Shown: positions 35,694-46,370, numbered from the stretch's first letter. The stretch is DNA of 64,000 bases from Pseudovibrio flavus (GCF_009711345.1 NZ_SMMA01000065.1:45042-109041), one strand, 5' to 3'. Program-made: numbers and translations. The notes: a model not told the origin generated them from the letters alone.

Positions 35694-36290
35694 ATGGATA
35701 ATGGCGACCCAACTACCTACATGGACGGGCAATATCTGATAGCGATGCCGACGATGGAAGACGGGCGCTTCGCGCACACGGTCGTCTATCTGTGCGCCCA
35801 CTCCGAAGAGGGGGCCATGGGCATTGTGCTGAACCAGAAAGCCACCAACATCACTTTCGATCAACTGTTGGAACAGCTTAACCTCCTACCCGAGGACGAT
35901 CCGTTAATTCTGCCGCTAAACCTCCGCCAGATGGAAGTCCATCGCGGTGGGCCGGTGGATACGGGTCGGGGCTTTGTTCTGCATTCCGATGATTTCTATC
36001 TGGAAAGTTCCTCGCTCCCGATCCGTGATGGTGTTTGCTTAACTGCGACTGTCGAGATCCTGAGGGCGCTTGCAGAAGGGCGCGGTCCTGCTCAGGCTAT
36101 GCTGGCGCTTGGCTATGCAGGTTGGGCACCGGGACAGTTGGAGGCGGAGATACAGGCAAACGGCTGGCTCACTTGTGAAGCTGACCCCACTTTGATCTTC
36201 GATAGCGATATTGAGAACAAGTGGTCAAAAGCCCTAGGCATCCTTGGTATCGATCCGGGCATGCTATCGTCGCAAGCTGGTCACGCTTGA
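35694..36290 (+). CDS. yqgE: YqgE/AlgH family protein
   Basis: UPF0301 protein of 198 residues. Conserved segments are [39 protein letters not shown]-like (residues 11-47), YRGGPV-equivalent [16 protein letters not shown], and [21 protein letters not shown] near 140. The name AlgH comes from an alginate effect in Pseudomonas; the molecular function is unknown. The ATG follows AGGAGAG. It stands alone before thrC with a 212-base gap that contains two hairpins (GCGCA/TGCGC and CGGGCG/CGCCCG) but no clear leader peptide. Confidence 0.93.
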   Translation: MDNGDPTTYMDGQYLIAMPTMEDGRFAHTVVYLCAHSEEGAMGIVLNQKATNITFDQLLEQLNLLPEDDPLILPLNLRQMEVHRGGPVDTGRGFVLHSDDFYLESSSLPIRDGVCLTATVEILRALAEGRGPAQAMLALGYAGWAPGQLEAEIQANGWLTCEADPTLIFDSDIENKWSKALGILGIDPGMLSSQAGHA

Positions 36291-36502
36291 TCTGCGAAAC
36301 TCACCCTCCATACGTTGAAAGCCCGTAGAGGCGCACGCAATAGGGCATAATTGAGCCAATTAGTAGCCTTTGGCCTGTAAAAGAACAGGTATTGCGGGCG
36401 TTCAATCCCTTGCAACAAAGGGCGCAGACGTTTAGTTTGCGCTCACTTAATTACGGGCGGATTTGCGCCCGAAAGACACCTTCATCAAAAGGGTTATTGC
36501 AA

Positions 36503-37909
36503 GTGAGATACGTAAGTACGCGAGGCGAAGCACCAGAACTGAACTTTTCAGAGGTTCTGCTCACAGGTCTAGCGCGCGATGGTGGCCTGTATGTACCAAA
36601 AGAGTGGCCACAGCTTTCTAAAGACCAGATCGCATCTATGGCTGGCAAAAGCTATGCCGAGATTGCTTTTGAGGTAATTTCTCCATTCGTTGGCGATGCA
36701 ATTCCTGAAACTGCGCTGAAAACAATGATCGGCGAGGCCTACGCGACCTTTGCACACGATGCGGTTACACCGCTTGTGCAGACGGGCGCGAATACCTTTG
36801 TGCTGGAACTGTTCCACGGCCCGACCCTTGCGTTTAAAGACGTTGCAATGCAGCTGCTTGGCCGCTTGATGGACTATGTGCTGGCAGAGCAGGGCAAACG
36901 CGCAACCATCGTTGGCGCGACCTCCGGTGATACCGGCGGCGCTGCTATCGAGGCATTCCGTGGCCGCGAGCGGACTGATGTTGTAATTCTCTTCCCAGAA
37001 GGGCGCGTATCTCCGGTGCAGCAGCACCAGATGACCACCTGCAAGGAAGAAAACATTCACGCACTGGCCCTCAAAGGCAACTTTGATGATTGTCAGGCGA
37101 TCCTGAAAGACCTGTTCAACAACTTCCCGTTCCGCGAGAAGGTGGCTCTGGCTGGTGTTAACTCCATCAACTGGGCTCGCATCGTGGCGCAGGTGGTTTA
37201 CTACTTCACCTCCGCGACTGCTCTTGGCGCGCCGCACCGTGAAGTATCCTTCACCGTTCCAACCGGTAACTTCGGCGACATCTTTGCAGGCTATGTAGCC
37301 TACAAGATGGGCCTTCCTATCAAGAAGCTGGTTATCGCAACCAACACCAACGACATTCTCGCCCGCACCATGGAAAGCGGCCGTTATGAAACACGTGGTG
37401 TAGTGCCAACCATCTCTCCATCCATGGACATTCAGGTTTCTTCCAACTTCGAACGCCTTCTGTTCGAAGCGCAGGACCGTGATGGCGAAACTGTACGCCG
37501 CCAGATGGATAGCCTGAAGCAGTCCGGCTCCTTCGATATTCCTGAAAAGGCTTTGGCAGACATTAAGCTGATGTTCGGCGCAGGTCGCTGTGACGAAGAG
37601 CAGACCTCTGCAACCATTAAGGAAACGCTGGCTGAAACCGGCTACCTGTTGGACCCGCACACAGCAACTGCTGTTAAGGTTGCCAAGGAAAACGAAGAGC
37701 AGGGCGTGCCGATGATCGTTCTGTCTACCGCTCATCCTGCTAAGTTCCCTGATGCAGTGGAAGCGGCAAGCGGCATTCGTCCGGCTCTGCCTCTGCACCT
37801 TGCAGACCTTCTTGACCGTGAAGAGCGTTTCACCGTTCTACCGGCAGAAACCAAGGCAGTTGAAGAATACGTGGAAGCCAATGCCCGTGCTGTAAAGGCA
37901 GGCGCATAA
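36503..37909 (+). CDS. thrC: Threonine synthase
   Basis: PLP enzyme that turns O-phosphohomoserine into threonine. VRYVSTRGEAPELNFSEVLL starts the conserved part, so I set the start at GTG 36503 after AAAAGGG, rather than the longer frame from 36392. The PLP lysine is K112 in LAFKDVAMQ, preceded by ELFHGPT; GATSGDTGGAAIEAFRGRE and PTGNFGDIFAGY bind phosphate and cofactor. 468 residues fits the long-form class. The M16 peptidase gene follows after one base. thrB, the preceding pathway step, is at 44.3 kb on the other strand. Confidence 0.95.
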   Translation: MRYVSTRGEAPELNFSEVLLTGLARDGGLYVPKEWPQLSKDQIASMAGKSYAEIAFEVISPFVGDAIPETALKTMIGEAYATFAHDAVTPLVQTGANTFVLELFHGPTLAFKDVAMQLLGRLMDYVLAEQGKRATIVGATSGDTGGAAIEAFRGRERTDVVILFPEGRVSPVQQHQMTTCKEENIHALALKGNFDDCQAILKDLFNNFPFREKVALAGVNSINWARIVAQVVYYFTSATALGAPHREVSFTVPTGNFGDIFAGYVAYKMGLPIKKLVIATNTNDILARTMESGRYETRGVVPTISPSMDIQVSSNFERLLFEAQDRDGETVRRQMDSLKQSGSFDIPEKALADIKLMFGAGRCDEEQTSATIKETLAETGYLLDPHTATAVKVAKENEEQGVPMIVLSTAHPAKFPDAVEAASGIRPALPLHLADLLDREERFTVLPAETKAVEEYVEANARAVKAGA

Positions 37910-37910
37910 C

Positions 37911-39182
37911 ATGGCAGTAAAAACAACGGTTCTCGAAAACGGCCTGACTGTCGTCACTGATCATATGGAGCACCTGAAGACCTCCGCGCTCGGCGTGTGG
38001 GTGAAAGCGGGTTCTCGTTCGGAAGGGGTGAGCCAGAACGGCGTCACCCATCTTCTGGAGCATATGGCTTTCAAGGGCACCAAGACCCGCAGTGCGCCGC
38101 AGATCGCAGAAGAAATCGAGGCCGTTGGCGGCGAAATGAACGCTTCGACCAGCATTGAGCACACCAACTACTACGTGCGAACGCTGGCCGAGGACGTGCC
38201 TCTTGGCTTGGATATCCTTGCTGACATCTTGCAGGAAAGTGTCTTCGATCCGGAAGAACTGGCCCGCGAGAAGAATGTTATCATTCAGGAAATCGGCGCG
38301 GCCAATGATACGCCTGAAGATCAGGCATTCGATCTTCTGCTCGCTACAGCTTGGCCGGATCAGGCAATCGGTCGTCCTATTTTGGGTACGCCTGAAACTG
38401 TAAACAGCTTCAGCCCAGACGCTATCCGCGAATATATGGCAGATCACTACCGCGCATCCTGCATGGTGGTAGCAGCTGCAGGCGCTGTTGATCATGATGA
38501 GCTTGTAAAGCTGGCGAGCGAGCGGTTCTGCAGCCTTCCAGTGGGTGAGGGGCAGGCGTATCCTGCCGCTACTTACCACGGCGGTTCTTGCTCAATCGAA
38601 AAAGACCTTCAGGAAGTGCAGGTTATTCTGGGCTTTGAAGGTCTGCCGTACCATCACGAAGACTATTATGCAGCGCAGATCCTTGCTTCTGTGCTGGGCG
38701 GTGGCATGTCCTCCCGCCTGTTTCAGGAAGTGCGTGAAACGCGCGGCCTTTGCTATTCGATCTATTCGTTCCACTGGGCGTTTGCTGACAACGGCTTGTT
38801 CGCAATTCATGCAGCCACGGGTCCAGAAAACACAAGCGAGCTTATGCCGGTTGTGCTGGAAGAGCTGAAAAAGATTTCTGCCTCTGTCAATGACAAGGAA
38901 GTCCAGCGCGCTCAGGCGCAGATCAAGGCAAGCCTACTCATGGCACTGGAGAGCCCGACAGCTCGCGCAGGCCAGATTGCCCGCCAGATGATGATCCACG
39001 GCCGCATTATTTCCGTTGAAGAACTGACAGAACGCGTTAACGCCGTGACGAGTGAGCAAATTCGCCGTGTTGCTGCAAAAATGTTCTCCTCAGGTGCTCC
39101 AACACTGGTTCACGTCGGGCCGAAATCGGATATTCTGACCCACGAGCAAGTTAAAGAGGTCTTGAGTTCCATTAGCGCGTGA
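37911..39182 (+). CDS. M16 family zinc peptidase
   Basis: Processing-peptidase-like M16 protease of 423 residues. The inverted zinc motif H47-LL-E50-H51 is intact, with the distal Glu in the VIIQEIGAANDTPED block about 75 residues on. The GGGMSSRLFQEVRETRGLCYSIYSFH segment in the second half-domain is typical. Homologues are close to the beta subunit of mitochondrial processing peptidase, and the gene regularly follows thrC in Rhizobiales. Its native substrate is unknown. The start codon is one base from the thrC stop. Confidence 0.93.
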   Translation: MAVKTTVLENGLTVVTDHMEHLKTSALGVWVKAGSRSEGVSQNGVTHLLEHMAFKGTKTRSAPQIAEEIEAVGGEMNASTSIEHTNYYVRTLAEDVPLGLDILADILQESVFDPEELAREKNVIIQEIGAANDTPEDQAFDLLLATAWPDQAIGRPILGTPETVNSFSPDAIREYMADHYRASCMVVAAAGAVDHDELVKLASERFCSLPVGEGQAYPAATYHGGSCSIEKDLQEVQVILGFEGLPYHHEDYYAAQILASVLGGGMSSRLFQEVRETRGLCYSIYSFHWAFADNGLFAIHAATGPENTSELMPVVLEELKKISASVNDKEVQRAQAQIKASLLMALESPTARAGQIARQMMIHGRIISVEELTERVNAVTSEQIRRVAAKMFSSGAPTLVHVGPKSDILTHEQVKEVLSSISA

Positions 39183-39215
39183 AACGCAGAAGATGGAACA
39201 GAAGGAGCGTGAGCA

Positions 39216-39881
39216 GTGATATCCAGGATCTGGAGCAGGCAAACGCACGATGACATTTTGGTTGGCGAAGGTGTCTACCTTCGCCCGCCCGTTCATGCTG
39301 ACTATGCAGAGTGGCGTGAACTGAGAGAGGAGAGCCGCTCCTTTCTTCAGCCGTGGGAGCCGAAGTGGACCGATACCGAACTGAGTAAGTCCGCGTTCCG
39401 CTATCGTCTTCGCCGTTATTCGGCAGAGCGCCGCGCAGGTACCAGCTTTCCCTACTTTCTCTTCAACGGGCTAACCCATCAACTGCTTGGCGGCATCAAT
39501 ATCACCCACGTTCGACGTGGTGTAAGTCAAGCCGCTTCCATGGGCTACTGGATGGGGCAGCGTTATGCTGGCTGCGGCTACATGCGCCGTGGAACCCAAC
39601 GCCTTTTGCGCCATATGTTCGAGCATGAAAAGCTCCACCGCGTGGAAGCAGCGTGCTTGCCAAGCAATGAAGTATCCATCGGACTACTGAAACGGGTCGG
39701 TTTTCATGAGATCGGTTATGCCCGTGATTACCTCCACATCAACGGAAGGTGGCAAGATCATGTGTTGTTCGCGTGTTTAAGTGAGGATCTCCGTATTATT
39801 GACACGATATCGCCATCAATAGAGGTGAGTGGGGATAAATCGCCTCTTAAAGGCGAAGGAGACGTGAAACACGCTCTGTGA
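39216..39881 (+). CDS. GNAT acetyltransferase, RimJ/RimL type
   Basis: A 221-residue GNAT enzyme. VYLRPPVHADYAEWRELREES at the start, GGINITHVRRGVSQAASMGYWMGQRYAGCGYMRRGTQRLL (acetyl-CoA loop QRYAGCGYM) and HRVEAACLPSNEVSIGLLKRVGF are typical of RimJ ribosomal-protein N-acetyltransferases. It begins with GTG 39216, eight bases after AGAAGGAG. It is the last gene of thrC-M16-GNAT, a common rhizobial trio. The acceptor protein is not certain. Confidence 0.88.
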   Translation: MISRIWSRQTHDDILVGEGVYLRPPVHADYAEWRELREESRSFLQPWEPKWTDTELSKSAFRYRLRRYSAERRAGTSFPYFLFNGLTHQLLGGINITHVRRGVSQAASMGYWMGQRYAGCGYMRRGTQRLLRHMFEHEKLHRVEAACLPSNEVSIGLLKRVGFHEIGYARDYLHINGRWQDHVLFACLSEDLRIIDTISPSIEVSGDKSPLKGEGDVKHAL

Positions 39882-39956
39882 CACGGTACACAGGGTCTGG
39901 CCATTTTTAGGGTCATCGGGAATTCTCGGTCTCAATGACCGCTGGGGAGTGTGCAG

Positions 39957-42893
39957 GTGCACTTTATAAGACTATTCATAGCCCTTTGGTTTAGCGCGTT
40001 TTTTGCGCTTTCAGTCAATCAGGCAACGGCGCTGGAAGCGATTGCGGTTCCCGGCGATGTTGATGCCGTGGATCTGACGGAGATCATCTCCATTTATCCT
40101 GAGGCAGGGCCAAGTCTTCAAGTCTCCACCGCTCCGGGTAAAGACGGTATTGTGCGCCGTATCGAGGTGCGCTCCGCCGCGAACAACCACTCCTCGTGGG
40201 CCGTGTTTGCGTTGTCCAACCCCGGTGATCAGCAAATTGAACGCTTGCTCGTTGCGCCATACTACAAGATGGCAGGCGCGGGTATCTTCAATCCTGACCT
40301 TGGCGAGCGCCGCATTATTTCCGTGACCCCTAGCCAAGGTGTTGCGCCTACCCGCGAAAGCTCCGCACAGGCTGACGTATTCCGTATCACGCTGGACCCT
40401 GGCGCGGTCGTGACCTTCGTTGCGGAAATGAAGGGACCGGAGCTTCCTGAGCTTCGCCTCTGGACGCCGGATGCCTACAAGGACAGCACCAACGCTTACA
40501 CCCTTTATAAGGGGATCGTGCTTGGTATTGCGGGTCTGCTTGCACTCTTCCTAACCATCCTGTTCGTGGTTAAGGGTACTGTTCTGTTTCCAGCAACTGC
40601 CGCTCTTGCTTGGGCCGTTATGGCCTACTTGTGTATCGACTTCGGCTTCTGGAACCTCATTTTCGGGGCAACACTTGGAGAAGATCAGTTCTATCGCTCT
40701 GTCGCTGAAATCAGCTTGACGGCGTCTCTGATCGTTTTCCTCTACGCCTATTTGAACCTCAACCGCTGGCACATCCATTATTCGCACCTTGGCCTTGCAA
40801 TGGGCTTGATGGTGCTGGGTCTGATCGCCGTCGCTCTTTGGGACCCTAACGTTGCTGCGGGCATCTCCCGTATCTTCTTTGGTTCGTTTGCGGTTCTCGG
40901 TTTCCTGACCATTCTCGGCTTGGCGTTCAAAGGGTATGAGCGCGCTATCATGCTCATCCCATCATGGTTCTTGCTTTTGGCATGGATGGTGGGCGCTGCT
41001 GTTACGACCTCCGGCAACATCAACAACGACCTTGTTCAGCCTGCTCTGGCTGGTGGTCTCGTTCTTATTGTTCTGCTGATCGGTTTTACCGTTATGCAGC
41101 ACGCGTTTGCATCCGGCGGTATTTCGCAGGGCATCGTAACGGACGTAGAGCGTAAGGCTCTGGCGCTGACCGGTTCCGGCGACATCATCTGGGACTGGGA
41201 CGTTGATCGCGACCGCATTACGACCAGCAGTGAACTGGAAGAAGCCCTCGGCCTCAAGCTGGGCGAGTTGGCTGGTCCTGCACGCGATTGGCTGAACTAC
41301 CTGCACCCGCAGGACCGTGATTTGTTCCGTGGCACACTGGATGCAGTCATCGACCAGCGTCGTGGCCGAGTGAACCAGATTTTCCGCCTGCGGGGTGAAG
41401 ACAGCCATTACCTCTGGCTCAAGCTGCGTGCCCGCCCAATTCTGGGCAGCGACGGCGAAGTGATCCGTTGTGTTGGCACTCTGCTTGATGTGACATCCCA
41501 GAAGACCGCAGAAGAGCGTTTGATGCACGACGCGGTGCACGACAACCTGACCGGCTTGCCCAACCGTGAAATCTTCATGGACCGCTTGCAGGCAGCCATC
41601 GTTCGTAGTCAGACCGAAGGTGCAGCGCATCCTTCCGTGATCCTTCTGGATCTGGATCGCTTCCGTCAGGTAAATGGTTCTATCGGACAGTCTGCGGGCG
41701 ACACTATGCTGCTCACAGCGGCACGTCGTTTGTCCCGTTTGATGAAGCCGCAGGATTCCCTTTCTCGCATTTCGGCTGATACCTTTGGCGTTCTGGTTAT
41801 CTCAGAGCAGGCGGCAGACCGCATTGCTGAACTGGCTGAAGAGCTTCGTAAAGCGCTGCGTGTACCTGTAACCTTTGGCGATCAGGAAGTCTTCCTGACT
41901 GCGTCTTTGGGTGTTGCTATTCTCGAAGATGAAAAGGCAAAGGCGTCCACGCTTTATGCCGATGCAGAGATCGCTCTCAATCACGCCAAGCGCGTTGGCG
42001 GTGATCGCGTTGAGATCTTCCGCCCAACTCTGCGTCCGGTCTCACAGAATATTCTGGCGATGGACAATGACCTGCGTGCAGCTCTTGAGAAGAAGCAGAT
42101 CAAGGTTTTCTATCAGCCTGTTATTCGACTTGCTGATAAGTCTATCGCTGGTTTTGAGGCTCTTGCCCGTTGGGAACATCCGACACGCGGCATGATCCCT
42201 CCATCCGAGTTTATTCCTCTGGCAGAAGAAACCGGTGTGATCAATGAGCTTGGTCTGTTCATTCTGGAGCAAAGCGCAAAGCAGCTTGCCCAGTGGCAGC
42301 GCCAGTATCGCTTTGCAGCACCGCTCTCTGTTTCGGTCAATATCTCATCTCGTCAGTTGTTGAAACATGATCTCATCAACGATGTGAAGGCGGTGCTTTC
42401 CCGCTCAGCAGTGGCTCCGGGCACTTTGAAGCTGGAACTGACTGAGTCCCTCGTCATGCAGAACCCTGAGTTCTCCGTGAAGGTTCTAGAGCGTCTGCGC
42501 GGATTGGGTGCAGGTCTGTCTCTCGATGATTTCGGCACTGGTTACTCGTCGCTCAGCTATCTGCAGCGTTTCCAGTTCGATACGATCAAGGTGGATCAGT
42601 CCTTCGTGCGGTCCAACGGCCAGAGTGCACGTCCTGTTATCCTGCGTTCCATTGTGGCGCTGGGGCATGACCTTGGTATGGAAGTGGTCGCTGAAGGTGC
42701 GGAAACGGAGTCTGATGTTCTTGAGCTTTATCAGCTGGGCTGTGAGTACGTGCAGGGCTACCTCTATGGCCAGCCGATGACACTCACCGAAGCGAACAAG
42801 ATGCTGAAAGAACAGCTTGCAGATGCTCGCTCTCATCAGGCACAGCAGCAAGCAGCAGCTTATACCCCAGCATCGGGTGAGGCTCTTTCCTAA
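39957..42893 (+). CDS. Membrane c-di-GMP phosphodiesterase, PAS-(degenerate GGDEF)-EAL
   Basis: A large signalling protein of about 978 residues. Order: signal peptide ending near ATALEA, a periplasmic beta-rich domain (30-180) like the 7TMR-DISM extracellular type, seven or eight membrane helices (185-400), a PAS domain (410-520), GGDEF-like domain (525-690) and EAL domain (705-950). The GGDEF signature reads R-I-S-A-D-T-F (607-612 from 39951), so the cyclase site is dead. The EAL site is whole: E736-A-L, NISSRQL, DDFGTGYSSL, K-V-D-Q-S. It is therefore likely a phosphodiesterase. GTG at 39957 has a better-placed GGGGAG than the GTG at 39951. Confidence 0.9.
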   Translation: MHFIRLFIALWFSAFFALSVNQATALEAIAVPGDVDAVDLTEIISIYPEAGPSLQVSTAPGKDGIVRRIEVRSAANNHSSWAVFALSNPGDQQIERLLVAPYYKMAGAGIFNPDLGERRIISVTPSQGVAPTRESSAQADVFRITLDPGAVVTFVAEMKGPELPELRLWTPDAYKDSTNAYTLYKGIVLGIAGLLALFLTILFVVKGTVLFPATAALAWAVMAYLCIDFGFWNLIFGATLGEDQFYRSVAEISLTASLIVFLYAYLNLNRWHIHYSHLGLAMGLMVLGLIAVALWDPNVAAGISRIFFGSFAVLGFLTILGLAFKGYERAIMLIPSWFLLLAWMVGAAVTTSGNINNDLVQPALAGGLVLIVLLIGFTVMQHAFASGGISQGIVTDVERKALALTGSGDIIWDWDVDRDRITTSSELEEALGLKLGELAGPARDWLNYLHPQDRDLFRGTLDAVIDQRRGRVNQIFRLRGEDSHYLWLKLRARPILGSDGEVIRCVGTLLDVTSQKTAEERLMHDAVHDNLTGLPNREIFMDRLQAAIVRSQTEGAAHPSVILLDLDRFRQVNGSIGQSAGDTMLLTAARRLSRLMKPQDSLSRISADTFGVLVISEQAADRIAELAEELRKALRVPVTFGDQEVFLTASLGVAILEDEKAKASTLYADAEIALNHAKRVGGDRVEIFRPTLRPVSQNILAMDNDLRAALEKKQIKVFYQPVIRLADKSIAGFEALARWEHPTRGMIPPSEFIPLAEETGVINELGLFILEQSAKQLAQWQRQYRFAAPLSVSVNISSRQLLKHDLINDVKAVLSRSAVAPGTLKLELTESLVMQNPEFSVKVLERLRGLGAGLSLDDFGTGYSSLSYLQRFQFDTIKVDQSFVRSNGQSARPVILRSIVALGHDLGMEVVAEGAETESDVLELYQLGCEYVQGYLYGQPMTLTEANKMLKEQLADARSHQAQQQAAAYTPASGEALS

Positions 42894-42938
42894 GAGCCTA
42901 AAAGCATCAATTAGAAACGATTTTGCCGCCGCGTGTAG

Positions 42939-43874
42939 CTAGTCTGCTCGCGGCGCAATTACAGGTAGGGTAGAGCTGGTGCTTTCCAGCACAAGCGGCG
43001 TGCCGCCAAAAGGCTCACCATCAATCTGGACGGCAGCAGAGCGGTAAGACTCAATATAGGCCTGCTCTGCCTTGATAATCTCGACATCCGGCGCGCTGTG
43101 GAAACGGCGCAGCCATAGGCGTAGCAACAGGCTGCATAAGAAGCCGAGGTTGTCTTTCTTGATCAAGACAAGATGATAACCGCGCTCAAAAACCGATCCC
43201 TCAGGTGTAATCAGGTTCTTGCCAGCGTAGTACTTGCCTTTAATGGCAAGAACCATAGCGCAGTCGTGGCTAGAGTTATTGACACGAACGCGGAACTGGC
43301 TGGAACGGCGGGTTAAACCCAGATGGATCGCTTTGATAAAGAACGCAAACTTGCCAAGCTGACGTTTCAGCCGATAGGGCAGAACATGCACCACTTCAGC
43401 GTCAAACCCTGCGGAGGCGCAAGTATAAAACGGCCTGCCATTCGCGAGGGAATGGGTCAGCTTTCTAACGCTTTTCTTGAGGATGAGTTCTGCCAGTTTT
43501 TCCGGTTCTTTCGGCAGCCCGATTTCAGCGGCGAGGACGTTGGCAGTACCGAAGGGGAGGATAGCAAGAGCGGGTTTTAAAGAGCGCTCTTGCAACGCTT
43601 GGGCGGCCTCGTTCACCGATCCATCACCACCTGCAATAACAACAACGTCGGCGGTGAGTTCTGAAGAGGCGCAGGTGTCAGCTATTTCGCCAACACGGCG
43701 GGTGAGCTTGACTTCCACCTCCACATCATTGCGTTCGAGTTCTTTTACAAATCGCTTGATGTCATCGGGGCGGAAATGGCTGGCAGTGGGGTTTGCCAGC
43801 ACAAAAACTTTTAGTGCAGCAGATCGTTGGGTCGCCGTATCAGAAAGAACGGCAGACTGTACGGTGCTATCCAT
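42939..43874 (-). CDS. Diacylglycerol kinase-catalytic-domain lipid kinase, YegS/BmrU-like
   Basis: A 311-residue lipid kinase of the DAGK-catalytic family. The nucleotide motif [13 protein letters not shown] is near residue 85, with [16 protein letters not shown] after it; [12 protein letters not shown] at the start is the NP motif. The substrate is unknown; family members phosphorylate diacylglycerol, phosphatidylglycerol or sphingoid lipids. It overlaps rnhA by eight bases and ends the minus-strand run ispH-thrB-rnhA. CGCCGCG/CGCGGCG arms about its stop codon form a hairpin. Confidence 0.88.
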   Translation of the reverse strand: MDSTVQSAVLSDTATQRSAALKVFVLANPTASHFRPDDIKRFVKELERNDVEVEVKLTRRVGEIADTCASSELTADVVVIAGGDGSVNEAAQALQERSLKPALAILPFGTANVLAAEIGLPKEPEKLAELILKKSVRKLTHSLANGRPFYTCASAGFDAEVVHVLPYRLKRQLGKFAFFIKAIHLGLTRRSSQFRVRVNNSSHDCAMVLAIKGKYYAGKNLITPEGSVFERGYHLVLIKKDNLGFLCSLLLRLWLRRFHSAPDVEIIKAEQAYIESYRSAAVQIDGEPFGGTPLVLESTSSTLPVIAPRAD

Positions 43875-44343
43875 CGTTCGGCAGAGGCTCTTTTTTATTG
43901 GGCTGGAAGGGCTTCATTCCGCGGCGAGCCAACTCATCGGCGCGCTCGTTTTCTTCGTGTCCAGCGTGGCCCTTCACCCAATGCCATGCTACATCATGGC
44001 GCTTGGCTGCCTCATCAAGGGCTTGCCAAAGATCGGCATTCTTTACCGGCGAGTTGGAAGCTGTGCGCCAACCCTTCCGTTTCCAGTTATGCATCCACTG
44101 GGTAATGCCGTTTTTCACGTAGGTACTGTCGGTATAGATATCGAGCGATACTCTGCGGGTCAGCGCCTCAAGAGCGTTGATTGCAGCGGTCAGTTCCATC
44201 CGGTTATTGGTGGTTTCCTGCTCGCCGCCGCATAGTTCTTTCTCATGCTCGCCATAACGCAGCAGAACACCCCAGCCACCCGGGCCCGGGTTACCGGAGC
44301 ACGCTCCGTCCGTCCATGCCTGCACGCGTTTTTCATCGCTCAT
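43867..44343 (-). CDS. rnhA: Ribonuclease HI
   Basis: Degrades RNA in RNA:DNA hybrids. All four acidic residues of the active site are in sight: [16 protein letters not shown] (first Asp), [14 protein letters not shown] (Glu), DIYTDSTYV (Asp) and NERADELA (Asp). [15 protein letters not shown] holds the catalytic His loop. 158 residues is the standard size. It overlaps thrB (ATGA, 44340-44343) and the lipid kinase gene, so the four genes are translationally linked. Confidence 0.96.
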   Translation of the reverse strand: MSDEKRVQAWTDGACSGNPGPGGWGVLLRYGEHEKELCGGEQETTNNRMELTAAINALEALTRRVSLDIYTDSTYVKNGITQWMHNWKRKGWRTASNSPVKNADLWQALDEAAKRHDVAWHWVKGHAGHEENERADELARRGMKPFQPNKKEPLPNDG

Positions 44344-45305
44344 CGATCAAGACCGTATGCTGTTGCGCTCGTTACCCCGCGATGGAACCGCAATTTTGCA
44401 AGATACTCAAGCGGGTTTTTCGGCGTAACCAATGCGCCTTCAGGAACGCTTAGCCAGTCATAAAGGCGGGTGAGCAAGAAGCGCAGGGCAGCGCCGCGGC
44501 AAAGCAGAGGCAGTGCATCAAACTCTTCCTGAGAGAACGGACGTACACTCTGGTAGCCGTTCAACAGGGCGCGGGCCTTGGTAACGTTGAACGCACCATC
44601 ATCTTCAAAGCACCACGCGTTCAGGCAGATAGCCACATCGTAGGCAAAGAAGTCGTTGCACGCGAAATAGAAGTCGATCAGACCGGAAAGCTTTTCACCA
44701 AGGAAGAACACGTTGTCCGGGAAGAGGTCTGCATGGATCACGCCCGCAGGCAGCTCATGCGGCCAAGTCGCCTCCAACTCGTCCAGCTCTTCGCGCAGGT
44801 TCTCATAGAGACCGGCTTTAACTTCGTGAGCGCGTTCGCGGCTTGCTTCCAGAAGTGGGGACCAGCCATCAACGGAAAGGCTGTTCTTACGCTTAATGGC
44901 AAAGTCAGCGCCAGCCAGATGCATGCGTGCAAGGCCCTTACCCAATTCAGTGCAATGGGTCAGCTTTGGTCTACGCACAGACATACCGTCCAAGAACGTA
45001 ACCATCGCAGCAGGACGGCCAGCAAGCTCGCCAAGCATCTCGCCATTGTCAGCGATAAGTGGAGTAGGGCAGTTAAGACCAGAGGCAGCCAAATGTTGCA
45101 TCAACCCGAGGAAGAACGGCAGTTCTGCAGGGTTCACGCGCTTTTCATAGAGTGTGAGAATGAAGTTGCCAGCTTCTGTGTGAACGAAGAAGTTGGAGTT
45201 CTCAACACCCTCGGCAATGCCTTTGTAAGAAAGCAACTTGCCAATGTCATAGCGTTCAACGAAAGCGGAAAGCTCGTCGTCGGAAACCTCGGTATATACG
45301 GCCAT
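44340..45305 (-). CDS. thrB: Homoserine kinase, aminoglycoside-kinase fold
   Basis: Phosphorylates homoserine for threonine synthesis. This is the alphaproteobacterial/Pseudomonas ThrB with a choline/aminoglycoside kinase fold, not the GHMP enzyme of E. coli. [16 protein letters not shown] starts it; [14 protein letters not shown] binds nucleotide; the catalytic loop is [11 protein letters not shown] near 190 and the metal loop [11 protein letters not shown] follows. 321 residues is typical. It lies between ispH and rnhA with almost no spacing, a standard rhizobial order. thrC is about 7 kb away. Confidence 0.95.
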   Translation of the reverse strand: MAVYTEVSDDELSAFVERYDIGKLLSYKGIAEGVENSNFFVHTEAGNFILTLYEKRVNPAELPFFLGLMQHLAASGLNCPTPLIADNGEMLGELAGRPAAMVTFLDGMSVRRPKLTHCTELGKGLARMHLAGADFAIKRKNSLSVDGWSPLLEASRERAHEVKAGLYENLREELDELEATWPHELPAGVIHADLFPDNVFFLGEKLSGLIDFYFACNDFFAYDVAICLNAWCFEDDGAFNVTKARALLNGYQSVRPFSQEEFDALPLLCRGAALRFLLTRLYDWLSVPEGALVTPKNPLEYLAKLRFHRGVTSATAYGLDR

Positions 45306-45308
45306 TAT

Positions 45309-46268
45309 TTACTCTGCAGCGCTGGTAGCGGTTCTAAGCTCGCGGGGAAGATTGAAGGCGATGTCTTCGTGGGCTGTTCTAACGGTTTCGAGGGTCACAT
45401 CAAAACGCAACCGGAAAGCGTCAACAACTTCTTCGACAAGAACTTCTGGCGCAGACGCACCAGCTGTAATGCCAAGCGTTGTGATGCCTGAAAGCTCATC
45501 CCAGTTCAGCTCACTTGCACGTTGGATCAAGAACGCTTTGGATGCGCCCGAACGCAGTGCAACTTCACGAAGGCGCTTGGAGTTGGAGGAGTTCGGAGCA
45601 CCTACTACAACGACTGCCTCACACTTAGGGGCAATCGCTTTAACAGCTTCCTGACGGTTCGTCGTCGCATAGCAGATATCGTCCTTATGCGGCGCGACAA
45701 TATCAGGGAAGCGTTCAGTCAGCTCCGCAACAATTGCCTTTGTGTCGTCGACAGATAGGGTTGTCTGCGAAATCCATGCAAGCGTCTTGTCGCTTTTTGG
45801 CGTGTAGGTGCGTGCATCCTCGACAGTCTCGATCAGGTTCACAGTGCCTTCTGGCAACTGGCCCATGGTGCCAACCACTTCAGGGTGACCTGCGTGACCA
45901 ATAAGGAGGATCTCGCGGCCGCGCTTTTCATGCAGAATTGCTTCCTTATGAACTTTGGAGACCAGCGGGCAAGTCGCATCCAGATAGAACAAATTGCGCT
46001 GTGTTGCAGCTTCAGGAACGGATTTCGGTACGCCGTGGGCAGAGAAGATCACCGGACGGTCATCGGACAGGATTTCGTCCAACTCTTCCACAAACACAGC
46101 CCCTTTGGCGCGCAGCGAATCTACAACGTACTTATTGTGTACGATTTCATGGCGCACATAGACAGGCGCACCGTATTTTTCGAGCGCCAGCTCTACGATT
46201 TGAATGGCGCGATCAACACCGGCACAAAAGCCGCGCGGCGCAGCAATGTAGATTTTCAAAGGTTCCAT
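45309..46268 (-). CDS. ispH: 4-hydroxy-3-methylbut-2-enyl diphosphate reductase
   Basis: Last enzyme of the MEP isoprenoid pathway; Fe-S protein making IPP and DMAPP. The three cluster cysteines are in [27 protein letters not shown] and the [18 protein letters not shown] region preceded by [10 protein letters not shown]. The start is set at ATG 46268, where the conserved protein begins ([15 protein letters not shown]); an upstream in-frame ATG at 46301 adds eleven unlikely residues. It heads the minus-strand run with thrB, rnhA and the lipid kinase. Confidence 0.95.
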   Translation of the reverse strand: MEPLKIYIAAPRGFCAGVDRAIQIVELALEKYGAPVYVRHEIVHNKYVVDSLRAKGAVFVEELDEILSDDRPVIFSAHGVPKSVPEAATQRNLFYLDATCPLVSKVHKEAILHEKRGREILLIGHAGHPEVVGTMGQLPEGTVNLIETVEDARTYTPKSDKTLAWISQTTLSVDDTKAIVAELTERFPDIVAPHKDDICYATTNRQEAVKAIAPKCEAVVVVGAPNSSNSKRLREVALRSGASKAFLIQRASELNWDELSGITTLGITAGASAPEVLVEEVVDAFRLRFDVTLETVRTAHEDIAFNLPRELRTATSAAE

Positions 46269-46370
46269 AGAACAGTCAGACCTGCCTTCATATCCAAACA
46301 TCGTCTTTAGATGCCTATTGAAAGGTTAGGAGCCTGCCTGTCAAGTTGACACTACGTTTTTGATTGGTGC

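Noticed and set aside
36291-36502. Threonine/isoleucine leader peptide before thrC
   Set aside because: Hairpins occur, but no ATG frame with clustered Thr or Ile codons and no T-run terminator were found.
36569-37798. Antisense frame of 409 codons over thrC
   Set aside because: Mirror of a fully conserved thrC; composition is cysteine- and histidine-rich without motifs, as is typical of shadow frames.
43867-44343. Plus-strand frames over rnhA and the lipid kinase (up to 252 codons)
   Set aside because: They oppose genes with complete catalytic motifs and have no ribosome sites or family features.
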